Assembly: GCA_005406025.1 (NCBI GenBank)
Contig: BGZK01001285.1
Coordinates: forward strand, 111,751 to 175,750
DNA from: Eumeta japonica
Taxonomy: Eukaryota; Arthropoda; Insecta; Lepidoptera; Psychidae
DNA: 64,000 nucleotides
Reading direction: 5' to 3'
Position numbers and translations under genes: made by a program. Below the pieces are notes generated by a model. That model worked only from the letters and a program-made list of their open reading frames with translations, searched no databases and was not told the DNA's origin. Every line of letters begins with the position of its first letter. The first letter of the stretch is position 1. Of this stretch, positions 1-11,464 are shown in pieces.

Positions 1-740
1 TATTTTTGTTTTAATTTTCAAGTAAGTATCAACTCGTATTTTTTTCTCGTTCCAAGTCGAAATAAAATAAAGTACCGCTAATTAATATAATTAACTCGCC
101 TTGAACTTCTAAAGCACACTTTTAATATTAAACCTTTTGACAAAGCACATATCTGGCCCAAAACATTTAATTTTTAAACTTTTTTAAAAGAGGTATTAAT
201 CGTAGAAGGTCTTTAAAAGACGAATCCAAAATCGTGAAGAGAGCAACGCAAGCACCTATTCTTCTCATTTTTCATGGTATCGCAGTTAAATCGAATAGAC
301 GGTGTAATAAAACAGTTTTATCTTTTCACGAACGCTAACAGTAAATCTGTTCATAAAGAGGAACTTCGCATAAATATGAGTGAAGTTTCGTACATAAATC
401 TGGATCTCGATCCTATATGAAACGCGTTTGATTAAAATCCGTTGTGTATCCGCTATAAAAGGATTTCAGCTGACTCGATTTTCCATATTTTCGAGCACAC
501 AGCGCTGTGCGGCGGCGCGGCACGTAGCGCGCGCCACCGACTAGCGTGTACCTCGTAACTTTTGTCGAACTAGAAAATTTTTATTCGGATATGCATTTTA
601 AGTGGAGACAACTAAGCAAAACTAAATTGAAATTCTGTACTCATTTTGATATTTCCCAGTGTGATAAATTCATATTATTGACATAAATTACGTGATTATA
701 GCACTCAGCAACACTGATATAATGGTGTCAGAAAGTAGCA
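1..740. other. Unassigned AT-rich DNA with a TATA-like site and a GC-rich pocket
   Basis: No coding region or repeat is recognisable. A good TATA-box match (TATAAAAGG) lies at 454-462. About 30 bp downstream a GC-rich pocket (about 490-540) contains the perfect palindrome CACAGCGCTGTG. There is no clear Inr or DPE at the expected distance, so a promoter is only a weak possibility. Confidence 0.3.
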
Positions 741-749
741 AAAGCGTGA

Positions 750-1140
750 TTGAAATTAAAATATGGATAAGAGATGAAGGTGTTTGACAGAAAAAACATT
801 TATATATTTAAGTTGTATGTAGACAAAAGACAGCAAGCATTACATGGATATTAAAAGGAGATTAAATTCGGGAAATAAAGTGAATGGGGCCTTGCTAGGT
901 ATTATGAATAGTAAAAGTGTGTCGCAATAGTTTCATTTAGACATAATATGTTTAATAGAGTTCTGGTACTTGCGTTTATGTACGGTGATGGAAATTGGGT
1001 ATGGCAGAAGAAAGATGAAATTACATTCAGTAGAGAAGTTATCTATGTATGGTATGTGTCAAATAGCTTTGAAAGATAGATACAAGAGTAGTGATGTCAG
1101 AGAAGAATATGGTTTAAAAGATTATGTAATAACCCTTTCT
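750..1140 (+). pseudogene. LINE reverse-transcriptase C-terminal fragment (copy L1)
   Basis: Conceptual translation in shifting frames gives segments such as 'GNKVNGALLGIMNSKSVSQ' and 'KDRYKSSDVREEYGLKDYV'. These are the region downstream of the RT catalytic core in a LINE common in Lepidoptera. The same words recur at 2121-2581 and, on the minus strand, at 53635-54105. The copy contains stops and frameshifts and is dead. It ends where repeat E begins at 1141. The clade is probably RTE-like, by recollection of the C-terminal motif rather than by tree. Confidence 0.7.
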
Positions 1141-1918
1141 AGGGTTATGAGCCAAAATGGCGAAAACGGAAGCCCTGCAGTTTCGTCTTGCCCGTCCGTT
1201 CGTTTATCACAGGCATTTTATTCAAAAACTACAAGACGTATATATATGATCTTTATAATGTAGGTGTCTTGTATAAGCCGCTAATTAATTTGGTAGTTAA
1301 ATATCAAAAATAAATATTTCTAGGAGAGCATTCCACACATGTAATAAAAGCTGAATTTTTTTTTCAGCAAGCATCAACGTGTGACACATAGTTTGACAGC
1401 TCTTCTAAAAAAAAATAAGGTTTTTAAGCAATTTTTTTTATTTATGTCAATAATTTTGGAAATGATCGCTCAGAAAGTAGCAGAAAATGTGCCCCCTCTC
1501 TCTTTTCTATACCGTCTTTTCACAAAATATGCAAAGCATAACGAAGATAATGCTTGATAAATACTTTTATTGGAATAAAATACTTTTATGTTAACGGAAA
1601 CTATTTTAAACATGATCGGATACACTGTTCATGAGTTATTGCAAATAAACTGGGCTTCTCAACAAAAGGACGTAAATGTAATTAAGATACGCTCTTTTAC
1701 TGATGCACTTTAGTTTAGACTAGTTTAATAGTATTAATCGACATACCTATTTGTTTTTCTAGTTATAGGCCACTGAAATGCTTGTAACTATTATGTGCGG
1801 TAAACATGGAAAAAGTGTAACAACTTACTTCTTTCTTAATCTGTTTTGCAATTCTTTGTAATAATGGCTTCGGAACTCTATAATGAACATGGCCCGATAT
1901 GCTCTTGGCCAGTTTTTA
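1141..1918 (-). repeat. Repeat family E, inverted partial copy (E1)
   Basis: Read on the minus strand, this block matches about 8028-8750 over its full length with many substitutions and small indels. Shared landmarks are the run near 'CAAGAGCAT', 'GTGCATCAG', the C-rich tract opposite the poly-G at 8397-8407, and the terminal 'AAAATGGC...AGGGTT'. The half of the element containing the GTCCGTCTGTC stretch is missing. The terminus AGGGTT abuts LINE fragment L1, which itself should contain ACTAGGGTTG at this point, so the join lies in a short microhomology. Confidence 0.75.
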
Positions 1919-2120
1919 TTTAATATGCCACCAATATGGTCTGCATAGGATTTTCTAGGGCAACCCTTCCCGCGACCTTTTCATCACACACATTCGCTCT
2001 ATAGATTCGATTTATCAGTCTACTTTCATTCATCCTTTCCAGGTGGCTGAATCCACGCAACATACCTTTTTCTACTCTAATCACTACATCTCCCTTTAAA
2101 CCACACTGATCGCGGCGTGC
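1919..2120 (-). pseudogene. LINE C-terminus, 3' half of a probable twin-primed insertion (Y)
   Basis: Minus-strand translation reads 'CGLKGDVVIRVEKGMLRGFS' and continues 'HLERMNESRLINRIYRANVC'. This is the C-terminal domain that should directly follow the 'SNDVR' end of the neighbouring plus-strand piece (2121-2581). The two pieces are head to head, the arrangement left by twin priming. The 3' end of the LINE is lost at the junction with repeat E1. Confidence 0.7.
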
Positions 2121-2581
2121 GAGCTACAGTAGATGGTAACTAAAATGAATGATTCTGTTAAGAAAAGAGGTATGAAAGTAATTGTCAGTAAGATTGAGGT
2201 GATGATGGTGTTTGAAAGAGACGAAAGCACAACTGAATGCGATATATATACAGAAGATGAGAGTTAGATAAATGAAAGAGTTTATATACTTGGGTAGTCT
2301 ATCTACACATGATGGTAACCATTATAGAAATATCGGAAGGCAAGTGAACGCGGAAAATAAATTGAATGGGGCCTTGCTTTGCTATTACGTTTAGTCAATA
2401 CGCTTCACGACAAGCTCGTTTGGCTATTTATAATGGTTGATCCTTACGCTTATGTTTTGTAGTGAAAGCTGGGTATGAAAAGAAAACTTAAAGTAGTATA
2501 AATGAGGTGGAAATTCCATCTCCACGTAGTAATTTATGGTGAGTCTTGGAAAAATAGATATAGGAGCAATGATGTCAGAAT
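2121..2581 (+). pseudogene. LINE reverse-transcriptase piece, inverted 5' half of a probable twin-primed insertion (X)
   Basis: Translation begins just after the expected YADD motif with 'MVTKMNDSVKKRGMKV' and 'VMMVFERDEST'. It continues through a copy of 'NKLNGALL' and ends at 'YRSNDVR' near 2580. It overlaps L1 in protein content, so it is a separate copy. Its internal end and the start of fragment Y are nearly adjacent in the intact protein (DVR, then CGLK), which supports the two being halves of one insertion. Confidence 0.7.
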
Positions 2582-2949
2582 AATAATTTTGTATATATCT
2601 CGTTCACGATATCTCTAGAATGAATGAATCGATTTATATCGAGCTTACAACGCAGTTTTAATAAGAACAGAGCCAATGGATTTTATATCAGTAATTTTTT
2701 CTAATATTGTTAAAAAAAATAATTATAAAATATGTTACTTGATGCTTTTTTTCAAATTCCTAAAAAATCTAAATCTAGTTAAATCCTTTTACATTAATAA
2801 ACTTCGCAAGCCGATTTCAATGAATTTATTCGTTTAAAAAATATTCAAGGTTTATACATAATCAAATATATGTACGTACATAAATGAAAATCAAATCGAC
2901 CTTTAGTAACAACTTTATATTTAATCAATGTTATATTAAACAAACAGTG
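2582..2949. other. AT-rich spacer, nothing recognised
   Basis: Between the LINE pieces and the mariner remnant the sequence is AT-rich with short A/T runs. I see no reading frame or repeat that I can name. Confidence 0.4.
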
Positions 2950-3900
2950 TTTTATTTTTCTACATAAATCTCTATTTTATCAGTGCGATTTTACCAATAT
3001 ATACAAACTTTTTTGATTCCGTCGCCAAAGAAAGAAAATGTCTCTACCTGCTTGGTCAATCTCAAAACGTCGTCTTCCTAGCGTATTTTTAAGCAGACAA
3101 AACATGAAATAATCTAATGGCGAGAGGTCTGGACTATATACAGGCAGCTCGAGAGCATTCAAAAGCATTTCACACGGTTCGTCTTGGGATTTGGCAGCTG
3201 CCTGTGGGATGAGACGTTTTGAATAGCATGACACTCTCCTTTTGGATCAACAGGCTGATCGTGTGCACTCTAAAATATTGCAGTAATAATCCGCATTAAT
3301 AGTTTATTGATCTCGAAGAAAATTAACTAGCGAGACCCCTTTATACTCCCAAGCAACTGTTGTTAAAATTTTACCCTCAGACAAACATGTTTTCACGTTT
3401 ACCGAACTATCTTCACCTTTTTGCCGACACTCTTTACTTCGTCTCTTAGACTTAAGCGTATAATGATGGACCCAGATCTCATGGCACATCCTTATACGCC
3501 CTATAAACGTTTCCTTTTCCACTTCATATTGTGCTGATAACCGTTGAGAAATTTAAAACGACTACTTCGTTTTTTCTCATTCCAATTCTTCGGAACTCAC
3601 ATTGCACAAATTTTCCGGTAATGCGGTTTATTTTCAGTGATGCATTAGACACGACCTTAACAATTTTTACTTTCTGATGGATTGTAGTTTGAGTCAAATT
3701 ACGATCATTCTAAATAAGCTCACAAATATCGTCGATTTCTTCTCGAGTCTGGTTTGTTTTCGGACGGTGTTAATGCACGGTACTTCCTCGTCCGCCACGA
3801 ACAAAATTTTACCTAAATCTTTGACAGTGTTCAGTCTCCGTATCGGATTTTCAATCTTTACCAAATTACATTCGGACGAACTTTTTCTTTCATAAGAAAC
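2950..3900 (-). pseudogene. Mariner transposase remnant 1
   Basis: A broken Tc1/mariner-superfamily transposase. From N- to C-terminus on the minus strand: a heavily damaged helix-turn-helix region (3600-3900); the block 'EIWVHHYTLKSKRRSKECRQ' (3522-3304), the usual WVHHYTPE.K catalytic-core segment; 'TINADYYC' near 3290; and 'VYSPDLSPLDYFMF' (about 3150-3100) carrying the third catalytic aspartate, followed by 'GRRRFEID'. The family normally ends in a GDYVEK-like tail, and a degraded match ('IYVEK') is seen near 2965. Several stops and frame changes make it non-functional. Terminal inverted repeats were not identified. Mariner is a cut-and-paste element that targets TA dinucleotides. Confidence 0.88.
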
Positions 3901-4114
3901 TTAATCATAATACGTTGCACCAAAGAATACGGTGCTACCTTCCCGTTCGTGGTGATGACATTTAAATGAGCGGAGTAGCGTTCGGGACAGGCACCGAGGC
4001 TTAAGCGTGAGGCTCCCCCCTCCGCCTCTAAACGTCTTACCTTTTCCCATTATTCTTTATAACCCGTAAGACGCAAAGGTCGGTTTAAATTTGATCTATC
4101 CACATATATCCTCG
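3901..4114. other. Unassigned, pyrimidine/GC-rich pocket
   Basis: A short stretch of higher GC (about 3935-4030, including a CT-rich run) separates the mariner from repeat D1. No feature is recognised. Confidence 0.3.
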
Positions 4115-4605
4115 CAAACTGCGCTCGCTAGCTAAAAATAAATTGAAAGTATAAAATGTTTCTCTTAACAAAAAAATGTTCGAGACTAGTATTCTATACG
4201 TTAACAAGTTCCCCTCACGCCTCCGTTTTTTTTCTTGATCGGGGCTTCAGAAACGTGTTTACATTTTTAAATGCTTTCATTTATTTTATGATGGAATCTT
4301 CTAGGGTGCAAGAAAATTATTTGTTTACATCAGACGTGAGATATTTACGACTTATTTGTTCTAAATAATTTACTGACTCATTTATATTTAAAGAACATTT
4401 AGACGGCTCGTCAAAGGCTATATGTACTGGAGTTTGAGCGCTGAATAATGAATTTTATTTCTGCAATCAGTGTGTTCACGAACCAAGTGCAATCAACTAC
4501 AAGCGTTGAAGTGGTTCCATAATTATGTGTTTAAGAATATACGCCTTCTGCTTTTGTGCGTGTTTTCTTTTCGTCTGGTCTTAGACTGGAACCCCCGGTA
4601 GTTAA
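4115..4605 (+). repeat. Repeat family D, copy 1
   Basis: This block aligns in direct orientation with 9354-9826. Both begin with an 'ACTGCG(C/T)TCGCTAGCTA' stretch and share 'CAGACGTGA.ATATTT', 'AATTTTATTTCTG', 'CAAGTGCAATCAA' and 'CATACGCCTTCTGCT'. No protein similarity was seen in either strand. The short open frames inside are not conserved between the two copies, so I treat them as chance. The class of element is unknown to me. Confidence 0.65.
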
Positions 4606-5490
4606 CAGTTGTTCAGTTGTTAAGGAAAGTGACAATTTTTTACAATCTTGCACGTTAATTAGAGATTTAATAAAAAAAAATAAACGCATATATCATTTCC
4701 AACACAACGGCATAAGACTCATATGCGACCGGTGCAAATAAAAATACAATCGAATACCGGATTTCTTTTTCATTGCACACATGAAAATACAAAAAGGCAT
4801 ACCGATTGGGCAAAGGCTGAAATGGCAACACACAAAAGTCCGCATGCACGGACGCGCCGGCCCCGGTCACCCGCGTGCTGTTAGAGAACTATGCGTTAAT
4901 TGCCGAGCCGGGCGGGCGCTGCGCCCCATTTCGACAGAGAGTCAAACGTCAATTCTTTTATTTCTGTTTCCGTCTTCTATTCTAACAAGCACTTGATGGC
5001 TGTTAAAGTTTGAATAAGAACATATACGTGAAATAAAATATCGACACTTTAAATTTACTTTTATCTTCAATTTTGCTCTTGAAATAACAGTTCAATAAAT
5101 GAAACAGACGTAGATGGCTATGGAACAGTCGATTTATTTGCAATATTTCTGAAAATACTTTTTAGTATTATTTATACTTATTAAGCACACAAACAACGCC
5201 TTTTAACAACCTATGATATTGAGCGTGCGAAAGGATAAGATATCATATGAGATGAAATAATATGTGAGAGAAAGAGATATGTGTGCTTGTGTGCACCTGC
5301 TTGTTGTCATTTGTTTAAATTGAAACCATGGAACATGAATACTAAAATGAAAATAACTTTTAAAATTGTTACGTATATTATAATAAATAAACCCATTAAA
5401 TATCTCATTTTTGATACTGCATTCGTCTCATTCCCTTGCAGTTTTTCTTACTGAAGGTTCCACTTCTATCACGTGTGAAATGCACAAATG
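4606..5490. other. Unassigned; GC pocket at 4845-4935
   Basis: AT-rich DNA with one GC-rich pocket (4845-4935, CpG-containing). No gene, recognised repeat or tRNA-like fold is visible. Confidence 0.3.
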
Positions 5491-5645
5491 TTTTTCGTCT
5501 GTCTGTCTCTTTGTTGGTTTTAAGTAATCTCCGAAAGAGCTGCACCGATCTGCACGGGACTTTCATATTTAGAAAGTTTATGAGCTTATTGGGCTATGTG
5601 GGTAGGTTGTTTTGGAAATATTTGAAAGTTTTACATGTAAATTAA
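5491..5645 (+). repeat. Non-LTR/SINE-type repeat tail ('...ccgaaagagctgcaccgat')
   Basis: Starts at 'CGTCTGTCTGTCTC' and continues with a degraded version of the phrase 'aatctcggaaacggctgaaccgat', which is widespread in insect interspersed repeats. The related phrase at 61617-61710 is likewise followed by a degenerate hexamer tract. Assignment is from memory of the phrase, not from a database search. Confidence 0.5.
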
Positions 5646-5664
5646 AAAACATTTAAAAATGGGA

Positions 5665-5760
5665 TAAATTGATCAGAATCGAAGCAAAGGTGGAGCTAAA
5701 ATCGAGATATAGATCGAGACGTAAGCAGGACCGGCATCGAAATCATGACGAAGTGAGCGT
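5665..5760. repeat. Degenerate purine-rich hexamer array 1
   Basis: Repeated loose units of the kind GAATCG / GAGAT / GATCGAGA with about 6-bp periodicity. Similar cryptic arrays occur at 12750-12815, 13005-13130, 54945-55210, 61800-61890 and, in pyrimidine orientation, 60385-60440 and 63770-63960. Confidence 0.55.
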
Positions 5761-5764
5761 CTAC

Positions 5765-7685
5765 ATTTGGTATAACAAAAACTTGCGTTTACTCGGTTAG
5801 TAGAAAACTTTGGTGGTTGCATGCGCAAACGGGAAGGTTTGATTTGTTGCCAACTTCATCAACATATTTTACGATTGAAACAAACCGATATCGTATAATT
5901 CTAATCATTATTTCACAAAGAGAAATTTCTACTATCCCAGAGTAAAATAATATACGGATATTTTCTCCCGGCTGCATACTAATATTTGTATTATGACATC
6001 TGTTTTAAACATTTTTTTAACACATAAAGAGCTACATTGTTCCCAAGTAACGTAGCTTACGTATTAATTTAATGTCATTTAAAAAAATAAAACGCTCATT
6101 GTTAAACTAAACGTAACTTTTGATAGCTAATGTAAGGTCGTTCTGTCAAATCTTACGATTTACGTGTACGACTTGCATTTTTATTTCGGTGTTCTCAGCA
6201 AACGAAGTCGCGGATGCGAAGCTAGTCAAAACTAGATTTCTTTAACAAAACAAGAGTAAACTAAATATCAAAGCAAATTTTGTGGGATTCACCTTTTCGT
6301 AAAGTTTTATGAAAAGTCTGACTTATCTCTTCGTGGATGAAATTCTGGTATTTGAATATACAGGTATAAACAGAGTTTCGCTTAAGGTAGAACTTTACCT
6401 ATTTACTATTATTACGCTAAAGGTGGTAATAGCGTATCTATTGCTAAAAGTATTCTTTAATGTTAGCAAATAAACCGTGTTTCTTTTAAAACTTTGTAGA
6501 CATCATGCCAGGCCATAATAGCTACACGTATTACAGTTTTTTTGATCTCAGACTGAAAAGCTTGCAATTTAAGCCCCCACGTTGGTTAAGTTCGGATTGG
6601 GAGCTGTTAAAAACCACCGTTACCGACGTAATGACTATGTCCGACGCCAACGACTTAAAAAGATCGCTGAGACACCGAACGAGTGATTTCAGTTGATTGT
6701 CTGTTCAGTTAACTGAGTCAATGCATATAGGTCAATTCGCCCATGGTCAAGTTCGAAACTTTCACCTTCTAATTTCATAATTCGGCATCACATTTACTCA
6801 ATAAGTCTCAATACTTCAAGGGAATATGAAAGAGATTTATCTTCGACGATATCTAGTACGGGCAGGACGCATCGAAACGGAAGCGTGTGTTCAGATAGAA
6901 AATTCGGCGTTCGGAGAAACGAAATATGTATGTATACGTATATATATAATAATAATTCAGCCGAAATGGAAGCACTTGTACCATGAAACCTGCAAAGTTT
7001 TTATACATTGCCATAGATATGATGTCTAGATAAATAGTAATAGACCGATTTGAACTAAAAATTCAATGTTGTGTATTGTTAGTCATTATGATTGATAATA
7101 AAATGAAAAAGGTTTTAAGAACCTTCGTCATAGTTTAAAAAAGATGAAATTGTTCCGATGATAATTAAATCTCTAATGTTTTTATAAAACCGATAAATCC
7201 TCATTTCTAAAATTTGAAACGATCATTTTTAAGCAGAATAATATGTTTTCCAAGCTTCTAAATGAAAATATCATTTAAAAACTTTGCATTTTAAAAAAGC
7301 TTTTTTTATGAATCGATGCTATCAAATGAATACTTTTCGTTTATGGAGACAAACTTCCGTAGGTGGTCTCTTAATATCGCTGTTCACATACAATGATGTG
7401 GTTTCATATACTGCAATACGTCACTGTCGAGTTGCGTCGTGATGATGTGTTGCGTGACTGCCGCCTCTCTGGCGGGCGCAGGACCGCAGCGAGCGCACGC
7501 AACATCGGGTTGCGTTACAAAGAAATATCGTTACATTAAAAATAGTCCGCACCACAATAATAGAAGATGTTTCGAGTGAGCCATTATGGTTCAAGTACCT
7601 TGTATACGTTTACGGTTGCATACAAACGTATTTCGCTAACGAAAAAAAGATCTAAATTGGTGCCAAATTCAGTAACTAATTTTAA
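5765..7685. other. Unassigned; GC pocket at 7425-7515
   Basis: Mostly AT-rich with no recognisable coding potential. The open frames here (for example 6505-6696 and 6826-7029) have no recognisable motif and unremarkable codon use. A GC-rich, CpG-bearing pocket lies at 7425-7515. Confidence 0.3.
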
Positions 7686-7689
7686 AATT

Positions 7690-8750
7690 GATTTATAGAA
7701 AAATAAAATCATTTTGTTATCCGTCCGTCTGTCTGTCTGTCTACCAAGACCCTTTTTATCAGAAACACAAGGAGGTATCAAACATAACTTAAGATCAAAT
7801 ACTTAAGTCTGTTATCTCTCAGAGTAGTGAAAAAATCAAACTTCTAAGTCAACGCAATCAAAAGATACTGTCGCTTATATTGACGCTTGAAAGGAAATGA
7901 AAACCTATAGGGTAGTTTTCATTGACTTAGAATCATGAAATTTTACACCAAAGAATAGCATGTAGCAATTGTAGCATAGATTAAGGAAAAAATTTGAAAA
8001 CCCTAAATTTGTAGTTACACCATAAAAAAAACTGGTCAAGAGCATGTCAAACCATGCTTATTATAAAGCTCCGCAGTCATTATTACAAAGAAATACACTA
8101 TAGATGATAAAAGTTACACTTTTTCCATGCTTTCCGCATAGAACAGTTTCGCTTTAATCGCCTATAACTAGAAAAACAAGTGGTTATGTTGACTATTATT
8201 ATAAAACTAGTGAAGATTAAAGTGCATCAGCAAAGGAACGTATCTTTATGATACTTACGTCGTTTTGTTGAGAAGTGCAGTTTTTCGTCAATAACTTAAA
8301 AATAGAATATTCCACCATGTTCAAAATAATTTGTGTTGATAATATTTGTTAATTATGACCATATTTATTTTTTAGACATACGGTTTAGAAAATAGAGGGG
8401 GGGGGGGCACAAATTCTACACCTTTCAGAGCGATTATTTTTGAAATCATTAACGTAATCAGAAAAATTGCAAAACTTAAAGTGTTTTGTATGTTCCGCCA
8501 GTTGATGTTTGATGAAAAAAAAATTTTTTTGCTTCTGTTAACGTGTGGAGTACTCCTCCTAGAAATATTTAATTTTGCTATTTAACTACCAAATTAAGTA
8601 AAGGCTTATTTATACAAGGCAACTACATTCTAAATTTCATCAATATTCGCCTTGTAGTTTTTGAATAAAATGTCTATGGCATACGGACGAACAGATGCGC
8701 ATGATGACACTTTAAGGGCTCCGTCTTTGCCATTTTGCCTCGGAACCCTA
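7690..8750 (+). repeat. Repeat family E, near-complete copy (E2)
   Basis: Contains the signature 'TCCGTCCGTCTGTCTGTC' at 7720-7740 and 'AAGACCCTTTTTATCAG' just after. It ends with 'TGCCTCGGAACCCT' at 8737-8750. The family's other terminus, seen at 16624 (consensus AGGGTTCCGTACC), resembles the reverse complement of this end, so E looks like a terminal-inverted-repeat element of about 1.1 kb with no transposase. It contains an 11-nt poly-G run at 8397-8407. E1 (1141-1918) is an inverted partial copy and E3 (16624-16985) a copy of the opposite end. Confidence 0.75.
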
Positions 8751-8859
8751 AAAATTGTGATGTAACTTCAACTCAATCGGAGACGTTTACAATATAATTG
8801 GAAGAAAGGGGAAAAATCCTTGAGACTCGATTCGCGTGATAAACGAACTATTTACATAT

Positions 8860-8922
8860 CTACAAGTTTGTACAGAACCCTTGGTGTGGGAGTTTGACTC
8901 GCAATTGACGGATTTCTTATAT
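8860..8922 (+). repeat. Decayed lepidopteran repeat terminus ('gtacagaacccttggtg...gactcgca')
   Basis: Matches by eye the common lepidopteran terminus whose usual form is 'cggaacccttggtgcgcgag' followed by 'tccgactcgcacttggccgg'. A second decayed copy occurs at 38415-38470. Confidence 0.55.
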
Positions 8923-8924
8923 TG

Positions 8925-9353
8925 TAAGGTAAACATATATTACTCTTTTAAAATTTGGTTTACTGGTATAAATTAGCAAGTCAAATGAGCTCGAATTTAT
9001 CCAAGTTATCAGCTTTGTGTAATAATTCAAATGTTAAAACTTATGAAGTAATATATTTAAATTGTTGTAACAGAAAAAAACCAAAAAATATGTTTTAAAT
9101 TGATTGCAGAATGTTATTTCGAATATATTCTCATAAATAAATTTCAGAACGATCTATAATAGTACTTGGTACCCATTTACATCTCAATTCTTTTGTCGGT
9201 GAAGTAGACCACCATGAATATTATTAATATTAAACTTGGCTCCCATTATCACATTTATGTTTTGGATAAGTTCATATTAAAAGAAGAAGTTGTTTTGCTT
9301 GCGCCTGAATTAAATGTTATGTGATCAAAATTTTAATCTATGTAGATTGTTAC
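8925..9353. other. AT-rich spacer, nothing recognised
   Basis: No reading frame, repeat or structured RNA signal is recognised. Confidence 0.35.
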
Positions 9354-9826
9354 GAACTGCGTTCGCTAGCTAAAAATAGTACAGTAAAATAGTTTAGCTA
9401 TTAATAAATATCCGACAATATAATTATCTAACCATAAACAGTTCAACGCGCGGCGTCGGTGCTTTTGATTTTTGTTTGTACTTTATTTTTAAGCGGATTT
9501 ATTTTTTAAATAAAATTTAAAATTAAAGTTTTCGAGAGGCAGTAAATTTTGTTTGTTCATGGCAGACGTGACATATTTGCGATTTGTTATTCCAGATAAC
9601 TCAGAACCTTTCTGTAAGGCCAGGCGGTAGGTCTGAATAGTTGAGTGCGGCGCGTAGAAGTTGAGTTTTATTTCTGTGAGCGGAGCGTCCACAAATCAAG
9701 TGCAATCAAAAACAAGCGATCAACTGGTTCCGTGGCGATTTGTTGTGACTTTGTATTTCTGAACATACGCCTTCTGCTGTTTATGTGTTTTATTTCATCT
9801 AGTCTTAAAGTTTCAACACCTGATAC
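9354..9826 (+). repeat. Repeat family D, copy 2
   Basis: Direct-orientation homologue of 4115-4605, sharing both ends and several internal blocks (see that entry). The minus-strand open frame inside (9489-9692) is not open in copy 1, so it is probably chance. Confidence 0.65.
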
Positions 9827-9829
9827 GGT

Positions 9830-10980
9830 CACTACGTAACAATATTATTATAAAAATATAAATATAGCTATTCTGGTTTTTTTTTTAATATTATTTTAGT
9901 GTTAAAGGAACGTATCCCTGAGACTAAAAAAGTTATTTTTAGAATTAGTATTAGTCGTTTGTTTATTATGAGAAAACTTTTGAAGAAATCAAATAACGGC
10001 AGTACAAAGGAAGAGAAAATAGCAGTAAAAGTGAGAGTTGTCACAAGATGACCTGTAATGAACCTTTATGTCCAAGCGGGAGAATTTGCTTCAGAAGTAT
10101 ACATAATACTTCTGAAGCGATTTTTCCCTCTATACACATAATTTATATACACATAATTTCCATAATCGTCTATTACTCCTTTTGAAGTATTACAATTTGC
10201 GAACCACTGATAATATTTACACATTTTTGGGATTATGTAAACCATTAACAATTTATCGCCATATCACTGTCCCTGCTGTGTGTTATTTTTTTTCTCATTA
10301 TCATCCCTTCTAATAATACGTGTCATGATTTTTGATAGAGATAGCTTATAGGTCGAGAGTGTTTTTGTTTGTTTTGTTCCAAAAAATGTTCAGGTTTTGT
10401 GGGACATTAAGCATTGCTATCTCTATGATTGTTGAAATAATGTGAATACTTGGTTTGGTTTCATATTAAAATGACCTTAAAAGGGTTTTGATTCTTTCAA
10501 AATGTATAGTTACAGTTGGATCTAAACTTAATTTTGGTGTTGAGCTGCTGTAAAATAAGTACTAACTGTGTATTTATTTAACTCGGTGCGATACAGGAAA
10601 CTCGCTTCAGCTTTTAGAATGTCTATTGATACTGTGAGAATAAATATTTTCGGACTAAAAGTTTAATATAAAAACAGCGTATGTTCAATTCGATTGAAAG
10701 TTAGATATTATTTACCGTAATTTTGAAAGTTAGATACTATTTTCATAAAGGATATTAGACATTCATGTATATTTGATATTGAACCATTTCAAATAATACT
10801 TGCCTGAAATTTATTATTGAAATATTTGTAATGACGAGTATTTCAATAAAAAAATAAGAATGAATATGTAATAGTTGTTAGAGCGAAATGAAGTCAAATA
10901 TGTAATATGTAATAAATAAAAATGCTTGAGATAAAGTTATTTATTTTATGTATTATATTTATTTGTTTATTTGTTTTTTT
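9830..10980. other. AT-rich, nothing else recognised
   Basis: Apart from the hairpin at 10088-10118 there is no feature I can support. Confidence 0.35.
10088..10118. repeat. Perfect hairpin (13-bp stem, 5-nt loop)
   Basis: Left arm GCTTCAGAAGTAT at 10088-10100, loop ACATA, right arm at 10106-10118 exactly complementary. It lies in AT-rich DNA with no other feature. Confidence 0.8.
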
Positions 10981-10984
10981 TTAT

Positions 10985-11340
10985 AGCATATTCGAAGGAA
11001 AAACGGGCCTGCGAGCCACAAGAGCGGCTAATAGCTGGTTATCGCCACTCTTAGACGCAACCCGAGAGGAGTTAAGAGTGAGTTGCCAGTCTCTTGGATA
11101 GGAAGGAATATAGAATATTTAATGGACTGGAAATTAATACAGGGGAAATTTGTGGAGGGAGTGTGGGGTGAGCCACCGGAGCTCTTACTCAATGGACGAA
11201 ACAAAACAGCTTAAGCCGTAACTTCAAGTCTATATTATGCGAGAATGTGGTATTTCACCGGTCGAATCGGCTCCTTTCCGTGCCGTAGTCGATTCAACCA
11301 CGCCATGGCTCTCTCCACTCTTGTCCCATACAATCATTTC
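10985..11340 (-). repeat. Lepidopteran interspersed repeat fragment
   Basis: Carries phrases I associate with a widespread lepidopteran repeat: 'GGTGAGCCACCGGAGCTC', 'CAATGGACGAAACAAAACAG', 'GAATGTGGTATTTCA' and 'CCATGGCTCTC'. No protein is encoded. The class (SINE or other) is uncertain and the strand is arbitrary. Confidence 0.45.
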
Positions 11341-11464
11341 ATTCATATCTATAAACAAGGAATCGAACGTTTATATGCTGTATAGTCACGATTACAGAAA
11401 ATTGCATTTCTACTAAGATTTTGTAAGTCGCACCGCCTCTCAAAGTTGAAACGAGTTTTTTCCC

